Positions 11,726-22,860 of a stretch of 64,000 bases of DNA are shown in pieces. The stretch's first letter is position 1. The number at the start of each line of letters is the position of its first letter. The DNA is from Onchidella celtica (taxonomy: Eukaryota; Mollusca; Gastropoda; Systellommatophora; Onchidiidae), in the NCBI GenBank assembly GCA_963931925.1, contig OZ007583.1, positions 15,694,548 through 15,758,547 on the forward strand, in the 5' to 3' direction. The translations under genes and the position numbers were made by a program. Under the pieces are notes generated by a model that was given only the letters and a program-made list of their open reading frames with translations, was not told the origin of the DNA and searched no databases.

Positions 11726-13050
11726 GGCACTGCATTTAAGTTTAGGCTGGTTTGTTTGATCTAGCGTTTTAGTGCGACATGTGAGCTGTAGAGTTAACTC
11801 TTTTAAGTACTGACACAGAGTTGTTGTGAGTTCTTTATTATCTCCGACCGGTTTTAAATTTCGGTTCTGTTTGAGTAACTTTGAAGTACACTTCAGTTTC
11901 ACAATTTAGAGTCCAATTTACTATTTGAATTACTTGGAAGAACCTGATGTAAATTCAAACGGGGCCTTACAAAAGCCAGCATTCACGGCCTCGGTAGTCA
12001 CAGGGTTAAACGGGGCCTAGCATATCGGAGAGACTGAAACAAGCCCTGTCACACGCGAGTTCAAAACTGTCTAGAGACAGCCGGAGGAAAGCGAGATCTT
12101 GCACTGCACTGAGTCAGAACAGAATGCAAAACAGAACTGACTTAGTGAATATCATTCTCAGCAGGCCAGACTCAGTCAGATATTGCCAGCAAAATATAAA
12201 CCAAAGAAATAGTGTCAGAAGCTGTCTGCGTGTGACTGGGCTTAGTAAGATGGGGTCTTTCAGGATTAACTAAAAAAATATATAGGAAACTATGGTGTGT
12301 ACTTCTTGTCTTTCCAGCATGTGACTGTGTCTGACTGGGCTTAGTATGATACCGCCCTTAGTGCGCCACCGTCGGCAAGCTCTGTCAACACGTATCTGTC
12401 CACATCCACAGGGAACTGCAAATTCACTGTTCCTTTTTTTTTTCTCTCCTACCAACTATAAATACGTACCCAACTCTGCCGTCCCTGTCAAACCATTTAC
12501 TCTACTACTATTCCGATCCAGAGGCCATCTAAGCTTCAGCTTCAATCCTTCGGCCTGTTGATATGACAAAGAATTTGCAGGTTTTCTACCGTCTACCTGT
12601 GTCCACGGGCTCTCGAAGACAGTCTGAAGTAATCCCAAATGAGCTTCTGCCATGTCATGGGCCCCTCTACACCTGAGTGTAGGGGGTAATCTAGAACTGG
12701 CCAGGCTTAGGATCCGGGATTATGGTCTTTACTGCTGGGCTCCCCTGGAGATGCCCTCCCCCCTCCCGCCATACACAGACATCTACACCCCGGGGGGGGG
12801 GGGTGAGGGCGGGGTAGACAGGAATCCCCTGCAGATAGTCAGGTCTTTTATTATGGAGCGGATTAACGTCTCAAGAGCAGATGATCAAGAACAGGTAAAT
12901 TGTCCGAATACAAAGCCGGACAAATATCTTTCACAGGTGACTGTGCGTGGAGTAACTACCCCCCCCCTCCCCCTATTGCCCCCCTCCCTCCATTGCCCCC
13001 CCCCATACACACACCTCCATCCTACCCTTCCCTTCTTCCGTTTGTTTGTC
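11726..13050. other. Intergenic; no gene seen
   Basis: C-rich and G-rich runs at 12790-12800 and 12960-13010 separate AT-rich sequence. No supported coding or RNA feature. Confidence 0.5.
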
Positions 13051-13297
13051 CATTTCACATACTGGCGTATGAATGATTTTGCTTGTTTTGATTTACGGTT
13101 CCCCTTACCACTGCTCGTGGTGAGATTTGTTTTTCAGGTAAGTGACGTACCGATATCTTTAATAGTTTTGAGACTATAAACATCAATATTATCTCCACGC
13201 GTGTGTTTGTACTTGAGACATATCACACCCACCCAAAAACTATAAAAGGCCCTCCCATAAAATGGGAAAAATCGCTGATACGCCAGTACGTGAAATG
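13051..13297. mobile_element. MITE-like element, copy 1
   Basis: The two ends form a near-perfect inverted repeat, CATTTCACRTACTGGCGTAT, over 20 bp with one mismatch. The roughly 250-bp interior is non-coding and includes a CGATATCTTTAATRGTTTTG block shared with 19905-20118. Terminal inverted repeats, small size and a second copy suggest a non-autonomous DNA transposon. No clean target duplication was found, so the superfamily is not assigned. Confidence 0.55.
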
Positions 13298-14000
13298 AAT
13301 GGATGACGATTTGTTTGTTCCCCACTTTCTTTTCCCCTGGTTACACCCACCCCCTTCTGTTTTCTGTCCTTACATTTGCCAAAAACACTAGATACAATAA
13401 GATGAGATACACCCTTCTTCGCGCCTCTAAACAGATGGTGCACACAATTTGCGCTGATCGGGGGCGGGGCCCATGGCGCATTGTATGAAATGAATGCTTG
13501 ATAAAATGACAAATTAATGATGCTGATTCGTTCCAATGCTACTGCCACTAAAAAAAAAGAAAAGACCCAGAGTTTTCCCACAGCGATTGAAGTTTCAGTT
13601 ACGAAATAAGTGACGTCAATCAAGGCCTACCGGGATAGCTGAGCATTGATTAAAATTCAGTATTTTGTCTATATTGGCCTGGTAAAATCCAGCATTGTTC
13701 ATGACTTCCGTGCATTCCGGGCATTCGTCGTTACGTGGCGGGTCGAAATCTGTGCAGGCGAAACGCGCCGGCTGTCTCATCTTATTTGACCTAGAATCGT
13801 TGGTTTTCGGCCTAAATTACGATAGCGTTTTCACTGGGCCCGGCGGAAGGGGGGTCGGAGAAAGTGCATTAAATTTTGGTAGACCCCACTGTTTACCTCT
13901 GTCAAGCTTTGGTCACCGTGTGTCCACCTGTGGTTTGCTTGACATTATGTCCGCCTGGTATCTTGACGAAACTTTACTGCATATTCTTCTCTTTCATCTT

Positions 14001-14002
<2 letters not shown>

Positions 14003-14050
<48 letters not shown>

Positions 14051-14052
14051 CT
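14003..14052 (+). repeat. Compound (TG)n(AG)n microsatellite
   Basis: About 14 TG units run directly into about 9 AG units; a second short TG stretch lies at 14064-14100. Confidence 0.95.
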
Positions 14053-14444
14053 CGCGCACTCCCATGTGTGTGTACATATGTGTGTATGTGTGTGTGTGTT
14101 TTTAATCTGCCATTGAGACGATACTCTGTCTCATGCTCAACTTTCATATGAGTACGCTTAAACACTTTTGCCGTATCGAACACCTATATCTTCTTGGTGG
14201 GCAAGCCTAGACGGTAAGCCGTGCACGGTGCTCCATAGCCGATATCGAACTCGATAGACGCGTGGTAAACTATTGTTAAGCATGTTAACTCGACTTTCAA
14301 AAAAAAAAAAGAAGAGAAATTTGGCGTGTTTATGGCCCTTGACAACCCCCAGGTTGAGTTTTAATTTGTAGGTTAAATTCTGAAAACTTGTGCTTAAATA
14401 ACGGGCGTTTTTTGGTTGTTGTTTTTATTTAACTATCGTAACCA

Positions 14445-14940
14445 TTCTTCAAGTGCCGGATCTGGAACAGATATCACGATCATGGTTCGCCACTCATTCC
14501 TCCGCTCGGATGCTCTCAAAAAGCCCATATTGTCCTGGTTTTTCCCTGTCGCCCATCTGTTCAAACTCTCTAAATATATTATTCTTTGTCTACCTCTGCT
14601 TTTTTTTGCCCTCTATTTTTCCAGTTAGAGCAAGGTGTTCAAGGCCTTTTCGTCGATTCAGGTGTTCCATGAACTGCAATTGTCTTCTCCTAATTGTTGT
14701 TATTAGTGATCGCTACGAGTTGGCGTCTTTCATCACCATTTCATTCGATTTCCTTTCCTTCCATGAAATATTTAGGAATCTCCTTAAAAACCACATTTCC
14801 GTTGCCTCTAGCGTGTTTTCCATGTCTTTAGTTAATGTCCAGCATTCACATCCGTACAGGAGGGTTGACCACACATAGCTCTTCAAAACCCTCGTTTTTG
14901 TTGACATTTTAAGTCTGATCTGATAAAGAAGGTTATTCAT
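14445..14940 (-). pseudogene. Non-LTR retrotransposon ORF2 fragment (post-RT region)
   Basis: Reading leftward from 14940, the translation has the region that follows the RT core in many LINE polyproteins: KSYVWSTLLYGCECWTLT, then LEATEMWFLRRFL and SNE. An in-frame stop near 14713 interrupts it. The same reading continues as TTIRRRQLQFMEHLNRRKGL and TGKIEGK, then a decayed block to about 14450. Several stops and frame changes make it a dead fragment. It comes from a different part of the LINE ORF than the piece at 10892-11345, so the two need not be one element. Confidence 0.75.
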
Positions 14941-15224
14941 CTGTTTGCTTCTCCTGAAAGATTAGCAAAAACGAGTTACGTTATTTAAGCACGCGGCTCT
15001 CGAAAGATACCCCACAAAACCAATACCCAAAGACGCTAACAGCCAGCAGCATTATTGTCGGTAAGGACTTTCTGTTTGTGTGAGTTGAGTGCCTGGGCTT
15101 CTGGACTATAACCGATTACATGAGATAGCTCAAGTTTTATTGACGACAAAACCGGCTACACGTTTTTCTCAAGCAGTCCAGTCCGGTGCTGTGGTTTGTA
15201 ATATGGGAGGGTCTTATAAAGCAG

Positions 15225-15390
15225 AAGTAAATCCAGGGCTATTCGTCATATTCGGAGCTGCATGCCACTGTGGCGACAACGTGCCTGATCCAGTTGTAAC
15301 CTGGCTGCAGTGACACAAAGGCAAATTTCCCAAAAGGGATAAAAAAAAGTGGACAAATACAAACAAACAAACAAACAAAAATGTTGTATG
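15225..15390 (+). repeat. SINE 3' fragment
   Basis: Carries CACTGTGGCGACAACGTGCC, CCAGTTGTAACCTGGCTGCA and GCAAATTTCCCAAAAGGGAT, then an A-rich tail of AAAC units. 5'-truncated copy of the family that is complete at 16327-16830. Confidence 0.75.
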
Positions 15391-15394
15391 CAAC

Positions 15395-15640
15395 ATTTTG
15401 CCGATTTTGAGGTTTTGTGAAGAAGTTGGTTCTCTCGCTCCTGATTTGGTCATGTATAAATATCATTCCAATCGGTTAAAAACGTTTTAAGATAGTGTTT
15501 TTGACGTAATGGTTTATGCTTTTCAGCATTTTTACCGAACAAACTTCAGTCATTTTCTCGAAAAGGCAAAATGCACATACAACAATTATGGCAAATGCCC
15601 GACTAAACTGACCCACACAAATCACTCACCAGCAGTCATT
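15395..15640 (+). repeat. Dispersed repeat family R5, copy 1
   Basis: Shares an extended collinear match with 20470-20770: TGGTTCTCTCGCTCCTGATT, ATCATTCCAATCGGTTAA, ATTTTCTCGAAAAGGC and CATACAACAAT. Both copies follow an A- or G-rich tract. Non-coding. Confidence 0.6.
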
Positions 15641-15829
15641 TTCACCGCTCATTTTCTTTTACCGCCAAAGACTGTGTTGTTTCTCAGTCGCTAAAGTTCA
15701 CATGACCGATTTGTTGACAATCGTCTTGACCGCTCTACCGTTTTACGTAAAAAGACCGTACATGCGGTTCTGAGTCGGATTGATTTTTTTTGCATCGATT
15801 TAATGTGTTCTGGACGAAATATTATATAA

Positions 15830-16080
15830 AAAATATAAAAAAACAGAAAAGCTGTGGTGTCGCAGCACATCTATACGCAAAGTCAAAATTTGGCAAAAAG
15901 CTGTCTTCTCTTCTGAATAGGATCAGGGACACGAAAATATGAGAAAAATCCCAATTTCCAACATGCCTGCACAGCCCGGGTTTCGAACCCGGGACCCTTG
16001 GCACGAGAGGCGAAAGTGTTTGCCTTTAATTGTATCGTTTGGCAGTTATTTCTTACGCAAGGCTTTGCTACATACAACCT
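15830..16080 (-). repeat. Dispersed repeat family R4 with nested SINE fragment
   Basis: Reverse copy of the 19539-19781 element. The right end of R4 lies at 15830-15912 (AGCTGTGGTGTCGCAGC, GTCAAAATTTGGCAAAAAG) and the left end at 16017-16080 (TTGTATCGTTTGG, GGCTTTGCTACATACAAC). A minus-strand SINE piece sits between them at about 15913-16016, carrying the B-box palindrome CCCGGGTTTCGAACCCGGG. The order indicates that the SINE landed within R4. Confidence 0.6.
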
Positions 16081-16326
16081 TTTAAATAAATGTGCTCTAG
16101 TTGGGTTATGCATTTCAAATAGAAACCGATCAGCGGCAGGTCGCAGTAGGGCTATGTGTAAGAAGAAAGTTAGCACAAACAACAACAGTTGTATTTGCGT
16201 GTGTGGACAGACAGACACAAGAACACGTTACAAACAGAACATGAATGTAAACATGTTTGTTGTTTTTTTTTGCCAACTTTCTGGGTTCTACATTTGTACG
16301 ACTGATCTTCTCTACTGCTAATCACT

Positions 16327-16830
16327 AGGGACACAGTGGTCTAGAGGCACGGTGCTCGCCTCTCTTGCCAAAGGTACCGGGTTCGAATCCCGGTCGGTGC
16401 AGGCATGTTGTAATTTGGAGATTTTTCTCATATTTTCCTGTCCCTGATCCTATGGTAGATAGGATCGAGCATCTAGTCCTCTCGGATAAGGACGAAAAAA
16501 AAAAACAAACTCGGAGGGCCCGTGTGCACATTGCACACATTAAAGATATCTCGGCAGTTGGAAATTCAGAAGGGCAGGCCGAACAGGCCGCTGCCCGGTC
16601 AAAAAAAAAAAAAAAATGTATCCTTGTCACTCCTCCCACCCCGCCCCCCCCCACCCCCGCCCTTCCGCCTAAAAAACAACAACAGCCACCGACCGGTGCT
16701 GCACTGTGGCGACAATGTGTCTGCTCCAGTTGTAACTGGGCTGCAGTGACACTAAGGCAAATTTCCCAAATGGGATTAAAGAAGTGGACAACAAAAACAG
16801 TGTGGAAACTGAACAAACAACAAAGTGGGT
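16327..16830 (+). repeat. tRNA-derived SINE, full-length reference copy
   Basis: The head is tRNA-like: an A-box region with GTGGTCTAGAGGC at 16336-16349 and a B box GGTTCGAATCC at 16379-16389 in a GGGTTCGAATCCC context. This fits an internal RNA polymerase III promoter. A body follows (GGATCGAGCATC, CGGATAAGGACGAAAAAA), then AGGCCGAACAGGCCGCTGCC, an A-run and a C-rich spacer (about 16595-16680). A conserved 3' domain comes last (CTCCAGTTGTAACTGGGCTG, CAAATTTCCCAAATGGGATT), with an A-rich tail. Other copies lie at 1, 3425, 5690, 15225, 15913 and 29763. The 3' domain alone recurs in truncated copies, as target-primed retroposition would produce. The superfamily is not assigned. Confidence 0.85.
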
Positions 16831-16849
16831 CAAACTTCTTCTAGCATAT

Positions 16850-17400
16850 TCTTCAAAAAGTGCCGGCACCTGACAAAATGAGGCACTTCATGCATTATGG
16901 TGGTATGGAGATGTTTGTATCACCAAATAGATTATTCGAAGTCCTTTCACTTGCTAAAACAAAAACATTGCTGTAATTTTATTTGCAGAGAAGATATATG
17001 GCTTATCAAAGACAGGAAGTGAGAGAACCACAGTTTTGAGAAAAACGCTCCTAAAGTTTCAGCTTTTCATCAAAATTATTGGTGGTGACTCAATTCTAAG
17101 TCAATTTTGGGGCAGTTACCCTTCCCAGACAGGATTATCATTTGGAAAAAGAATAGATCTAGTAAAGAGGTTAAACTTTTCAAAAATACTGAAAACGCAA
17201 AATCAATAAAATTGACCCTCTGATGCCTTTTAGGGATTTTCTCGAATCGGGTTGTGCCGAAATGTGCCTCGGTTACACATATTTTTGTTTTTGTTTTTGT
17301 TTCATACGGTCTTTTGCTGTAACACGGCAGTGGTGGAGCTCAGTGGTATCAGTGAAATGAAGCTTGCGGCTCTCCCCGCCCCTAAGCCTGTGCTTGCTTT
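16850..17400. other. Intergenic; no gene seen
   Basis: AT-rich sequence with no repeat or coding signal recognised. Confidence 0.45.
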
Positions 17401-17529
17401 AGTCCTAGCCTATGGTTGCAATGGGGCTTAGGAGAGATTTGCTCAAATATTGTGTGTAAGGGAAGAGGCGTGTGGGATATGTGAGAGAGGAAATAGGGAT
17501 TTTAAAAGAAGGGAGCTGCAGATAAAGTA

Positions 17530-17706
17530 GAGAGAGAGAAGGTCTGAGTGAGATGGTGAGCAAGAGAGAGAGAGAGGGAGAGAGAGAGAGAAAGAGAAAG
17601 AAAGAGACAGAGAGATAGAAAGAGTGAGAAGGCGAGAGAGAGGGAGAGAGCGAGCGAGAGAGAAAGAAATAGAGGGGGAGAGAGGAGAAAGAAAGACAGA
17701 AAGGGC

Positions 17707-17764
<58 letters not shown>

Positions 17765-17815
17765 AAGGGAGAAAGACGAGAGAGCGAAAGAGAGTGAGAG
17801 ACACAAAAAAATGGA
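17530..17815 (+). repeat. Purine-rich (GA)n microsatellite region
   Basis: Long imperfect GA array with a pure core at about 17715-17760. On the minus strand it reads as Ser-Leu-rich frames, which I do not regard as genes. Confidence 0.95.
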
Positions 17816-19005
17816 GGGAAGTGTTTGTGTGTGTGGGTGGGGGGGGCGGTGGAGGGGGACAGGCATAAGAGCTACTGAGAGCCAGGAGAGAGAGAGGCAA
17901 GGACTGGGAGTCAGAGCACGAGAAGGAATCAAAGAGAAATCGCTATTGACCGCACTTTCCTTTCATTCGATCACGTCATGCCCGTGAGCAGTCTAAAACT
18001 GACCAAGCTGTATCATCTCGCATTGGCTTTCGGCTGTGTCCTTGAGAAAACTCTCCTGAGAAAATAGTTTTGAGTCATCCATAAAGTACGTGCGTTCAAT
18101 TTTGGTATTTTTACCACCCCCCCCCCTTCCACACACACACACACTTTCCCCTCCTTTCTTCCCCACAATACGCTTTTCATATGATTGACCTCAAATCCTA
18201 CTCCTCTACCCTTTAGTTCGAGCGTACGGTCGTGTCCGTGACAAAAGCCCTGACGTTTGAAAACCATAAGTGGCCTTTTGTACGGACTCTCTGGCTGTTT
18301 CAGTAGAAACGTGATGTTTATGTTGTATGTATATTCCAGCAACTTAATTAGCTGAACAAAAAAAAAAAGATAATTAATAAAAACAAACTTTTTAATCCAT
18401 TAGAATAACTGAAACACGTATGCATGTACGCACGCTGTCCAGATTCCCCTCCCCTCCCTTCAAGCTTTTCCTATGGTGTGGGCAACCCCCTTCTCACACC
18501 CCCCCCCTCTCCTAACGTTAGTACTTTGTAGAATGTCCCCTGTAGAGCTAAGATCATTGGTGGCCTTAAACCAAGAATGGCCCATCCCAGATTTGCTATG
18601 TTTTGAGAAAAGGAGACCTGAACTCTTCGCTACTGAAGATTTCAGTGACTTATAAGAACAAAGATTTCGTGTTAAAATATCCACCAACCAAGAACAGGAA
18701 TACAACAGGTATTTTTAGCAATATTGAGTCAATGTCTATTGATAGAACCAATTATTTATTTGGAAAATGGTAAAAATGTGGGATGGCCCGTATTTGCTCT
18801 ACAGTGACCACTGCAGAGTCGCCTTTTCCTATGTCCCAGTCAACAGTCAACTCACCCCATTCTGCCGCCTGGCCCAATATTATTTTCCTGGGCGATTACC
18901 TTCGATTAGACATTTATATTCCTCCTGACACTGGTGGCGGTCTTGCCCATGAGTTTTCCACTTAGTGTGGAGGACAACAGTGGCGACTGACTGCTATGGA
19001 ACCGA
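17816..19005. other. Intergenic; no gene seen
   Basis: Contains a C/CA-rich run at 18115-18140 and an A-run at 18358-18369. No gene, RNA or recognised dispersed repeat. Confidence 0.45.
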
Positions 19006-19009
19006 TTAT

Positions 19010-19140
19010 CTGGCTCTGAATACCAAATATAGATAAAATACCCAAATAGACCGTGAAAAGTGCAAAGTGACCGTTACCGTGCCGATGCACAGTAAGACCC
19101 AATCTCAAACACTCAAACCCAACAGAACACCGCGTCGTGC
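19010..19140 (+). repeat. R1-family copy
   Basis: CTGAATACCAAATATAGATA, AAATACCCAAATAGACCGTG, then GTGACCGTTACCGTGCCGAT and an AAACACTCAAACCC tail. Matches the copies at 4395, 43325 and 44060. Confidence 0.6.
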
Positions 19141-19538
19141 CGTTGCTGTTGACAATGCTGTAATATTCCTTTGAGCCATTTATTAAAAACAAAATTTTCC
19201 TGACAATATTCTGCATTTGTTGCCATTTGTTCCTGGCCGTGAAGGAAATGAATCACACATGAGTCAGACGGGAAGTTTATTCATACACAGGACATGTCAG
19301 TCAAAATGCTGAAGAGAGTAATTGTTTTTATCAAGGCCAGTGTTTCTAGAGGTGAGGCCTGGGACTTCAGAATGGGGCATACGGGTTTTTCATAGAGGTC
19401 TTAAATTCATAGTATATTTTAACTTAATTGCATAGATAAACTGTTGTTTGCTTATGTCGTATTGCTGGTTTCCTTGTTTAGAATAGTTTAAAAATCGCAC
19501 TGTGTTGTAACTTATTGAAGTGGGGCGTGGGACAAAGA

Positions 19539-19781
19539 TTAAGAAACACTATGTCAAAATTGGGCAAAAAGAAAAGTTATATGTAGCAAAGCCCCGTGTG
19601 AGATATAATACCCAAACGATACAAAGCAAACTAAAGAGAAGACAGAAAATGTTCAAATTTTCGGCCATCCCCTTTGTCGCTACATACGACTTTTTCTTTT
19701 TGCCCAATTTTGACATTCCTTATATCCCTGCTGCGACCCCACAGTTTTTCTGTGGTTTTTATATTTAGTTAAGAAACACTA
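19539..19781 (+). mobile_element. Foldback-type insertion R4 with 13-bp direct repeats
   Basis: The 13-bp sequence TTAAGAAACACTA occurs at 19539-19551 and again at 19769-19781, framing a 217-bp insert. Within the insert, TGTCAAAATTGGGCAAAAAG and a following TATGTAGC stretch are matched in inverted orientation at about 19684-19725, giving roughly 40-bp imperfect arms around a 95-bp loop. Related copies lie at 1825 and 15830 (reverse). The long direct repeats suggest target-primed retroposition, while the foldback shape suggests a DNA element. I cannot decide between them. Confidence 0.6.
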
Positions 19782-19904
19782 GTAGGTTTTACACAATATT
19801 GACATTCATACCTGGATACTTGGAACGTTTAGCTGAAGTAATGTAATCGACGCTTCCACATAGTCCGTCAGTTGTCACACGAACTCATTTTTTTAGTGGC
19901 CCAA

Positions 19905-20118
19905 CCCACGTGCTGGCGTATGGGTGATGTTGGTAGTTTTGGGTTATGACTAACTTATTACTCGAGATGAGATCTACATGTCCTCACAGAGTGGCAAATC
20001 GATATCTTTAATGGTTTTGAAATTATATGCAGAAACGTGTTTGCCATTATACTTCTCATCAAAACATGGAAATGTGCTCCTGTAAAATTATTAACTTCTT
20101 GATATGCCAGTACGGGAG
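19905..20118. mobile_element. MITE-like element, copy 2
   Basis: Diverged relative of 13051-13297. The inner inverted ends TGCTGGCGTATG and ATATGCCAGTA are retained, and CGATATCTTTAATGGTTTTG is shared. The right flank ACGACGATTT is also common to both loci, so the true right boundary may lie a little further out. Confidence 0.5.
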
Positions 20119-20469
20119 ATGGACGACGATTTAGTTTGGACTTTTCACCTGTCACCTTTCATCTAAGCGTTTCCCATCCACTGCAGGATGTTGTAGCACT
20201 CCGATAATCATTTCCATTCCTCTATATCTGATGTTTTCCTCATAGCCATGTTGTTCCACCTCTCTGTTTTATGTCATCCTGCCATCCTGGTCGTCCTATT
20301 GATCTTCATCCTGTCCTTGGTTGACATTTAGTGCAGCCTTTTGTCCCACCTATTGTCATTCTCCTGCCCCCCCCCCCGACATTTTGGCATTTACTACTCA
20401 TGAAACAGAACAGTTTCAGTTTGCTGGACATAAGTCTGTTTGGGTGGTGGGGGGGGGGGATATTTGCCA

Positions 20470-20770
20470 TTATTATTGCATGTGACATTGCCGGAATCGA
20501 GGTTTTTGGCATGAAAATGGTTCTCTCACTCCTAATTTTATTATGTATAAGTGTCATTCCAATCGGTTAAGAACTTTTTGAGATGTGGGTTTGTGATGTA
20601 ATGCTGTATGCGTTTTGGCCCAGATTTTACACAACTCTTCAAACTTTCAATACTCATTTTCTCAAAAAGGTAAAAATGACATACAACAATATGGAAAATA
20701 CCTTACGGTATTATGTCTGGGGTACCGAACACCCGCCTGACCTTAAAGACCGAGAACTAAACGCCAGTTT
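20470..20770 (+). repeat. Dispersed repeat family R5, copy 2
   Basis: Collinear with 15395-15640: TGGTTCTCTCACTCCTAATT, TGTCATTCCAATCGGTTAAG, ATTTTCTCAAAAAGGT, CATACAACAATATGG. It continues about 80 bp beyond the other copy's clear match. Confidence 0.6.
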
Positions 20771-21266
20771 GAAAACTTTTTGTCTCCAAATAGGATAATC
20801 CCAAATCCTCACTGAAGGGCCTTACGATCAGCGAAGTCTAGGCCGCCCTTGACAGTAGCTAACTTAAGGGATTAACGGGTCCTTCCATACTGACTGAATG
20901 GTACCTACTCCAGGGGCGTGGGAAACAGAAGGCACAGCGGAAACACATAGAATTGGAGGTTGAGTGGAAGATGCGTGGTAGATGATGGTGAAGAGATAAT
21001 TAATGGCTCTTTTCAGCAGCTAAATAATTTTTGTGCTGCATGCCTGGGCTGTGGGTAGGGAGAAAGTGCCTTGCCCGTGGTGCACTTTCCCCCTCTCGAC
21101 AGTGTTGATTTGATCCATTGGAACGACATGGTCGATACGTGTTAAATCAACAGTGTTGCAGGAGGTGCATTCCTCCGTGTAGTCTGCTTTTAGGGGTTCT
21201 CTCTATTTTTAATAATAAATAATGAATTATATACATTTTTTTGCTGGAGATATGGGGGGGGGGGGG
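20771..21266. other. Intergenic, ending in the G-run target of element A
   Basis: No gene. The last 13 bases before element A are all G (21254-21266), and the sequence resumes with 12 G after the element. Confidence 0.6.
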
Positions 21267-22505
21267 TGTCACAAATCCCAGACTGGGAGATGTAATAAGT
21301 ATGACAGGACAACAATCACGAACAAACAAGTTTAACACTTAACAGAACAACCCATCAGACTCACATATTTATTAAACATAATTATACATATAATAGCGCA
21401 ATTACATACATTATATTATTGAAATGACTGCCGTACAACGGCCTTATTCTCACACACACTCTCCCCTCAGATCCACAATCCGGTAGTCACCCCTAAAGGC
21501 ACTTCGGCCTCAGCCTCTCCCCTCAGGGTCTTAATAGCCCGTTAATAATTTACTGGCACCGCAGTCTCTCAATATCACCTTCCTATTGTCATACACCTTA
21601 GCACTCCCCTAGCACCTCAGCAGGGCAATAACACATTATTATTTCCATAGCCATCAACATGGCAACAACATAGTATCAGTTCACTAGCCTATCAACATGG
21701 CAACAATATAGTATCTCATTCACTCTCATATCTACGTCCCTGTCCGTGGCCTGACTGCCACGACTTTATGTGCCTCTACTGTCCTGCACTGACAGCCTCA
21801 CTTCTGGCCGATGTGTGGCCTCCGGCCCTATGCTGGCCTATCCCCTGTGCTCATCGAGGTGGCTCTGCGGCCCGTCCCCGACACCTACAAGAATAACATT
21901 ACATTGGTATAATACCCTACCATTTCTATTCACTCCACCTCTCCTTACAACCCATGAAGCGTACACACACTAGTTCATCTTTCACTCACCACACATCTTA
22001 CGGTAACACACCTCCATTGGAGTACACACTACTCACTCGCGCTACAAATCCATGAACTCACTTTCATCTATCGCTCGTGGCGCACATTGCTATATTCAAT
22101 ATCAAGGACTTCCACATTCCTCACATATACTTATTCACATCATGGTAATAGACGAATATAATATAATACATCAATCATAATAATCAATCAACGTTCTACA
22201 TACCAGTCATAACTGGAAAGACTCTCACTAGTCTTCTCGACTGCTTCCCCTTATGTCCGCCCGATGGGCTCTCTTTCACAGGTCCGATCCGTAGGACCTT
22301 CTAACTTGCAGTGATAGTAATCCAGCGCTTTCGCCTCATTCAGACTTCCACACCACTCATACACGCACGCTTTTCCCACTTGTCTGCATGAGTTATTTTT
22401 ACTCTTCCCCTTTCACGTCTTTTCCTATCCGTCTGTCGTGAGCTCTTCTTATTCTACACCCGCTCTGTAGCACTCCCCTTAATTGCACTCACTCCACTCG
22501 TGACA
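21267..22505 (-). repeat. Element A 3' LTR
   Basis: 1239 bp with terminal TGTCAC/GTGACA inverted ends. On the minus strand an AATAAA poly(A) signal lies at about 21368-21373, roughly 100 bp before the LTR end. Differs from the 5' LTR near 21366 and near 21980. Confidence 0.95.
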
Positions 22506-22527
22506 TCATCCCCCACCCCAAAAAAAT
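22506..22527 (-). promoter_or_regulatory. Polypurine tract of element A
   Basis: On the minus strand an A/T run and then GGGGTGGGGGATGA lies directly upstream of the 3' LTR, the expected site for plus-strand DNA priming. The same tract adjoins the 3' LTR of element C at 54045-54066. Confidence 0.8.
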
Positions 22528-22860
22528 TAATGCAATTAATTTCAAATCGCATCAAGATGACTGTCAACGAGTGAGCGTGAGCAATACCTACACTAGAAAA
22601 ATGACCTAGCAGTTCCCCTAGTATATAGAATACCGAAATCAGGGGAAAATATGGGGATCACTATGGCCTGCAACATGCATATATGTGTCACATCATGAAT
22701 AGCTAACTAAACACAATATCTAATACAGAATCAAAAACCGCTCAACCTATCAACCATTCTTCATATCATATTTATAATGTCAATATTTTAAAGTCGACTC
22801 ATTCACACAGATCCTGTCAATGTTCCTGTCCTCCGATGTATAAGCTCCTGAAATCTTCCC
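22528..22860 (-). other. Element A 3' non-coding region
   Basis: About 330 bp between the Gag-Pol stop and the polypurine tract. No open frame of note, so no env. Closely matched by 54067-54400 in element C. Confidence 0.8.

Noticed and set aside
17405-17932. Minus-strand Ser/Leu-rich frames of 130-175 codons
   Set aside because: They are translations of a GA array; composition explains them fully.
21770-21973. Plus-strand frame of 67-75 codons present in every A/C-family LTR
   Set aside because: Its recurrence is due to LTR homology; it is antisense to the element and has no domain. A functional LTR-encoded peptide cannot be excluded but is unsupported.
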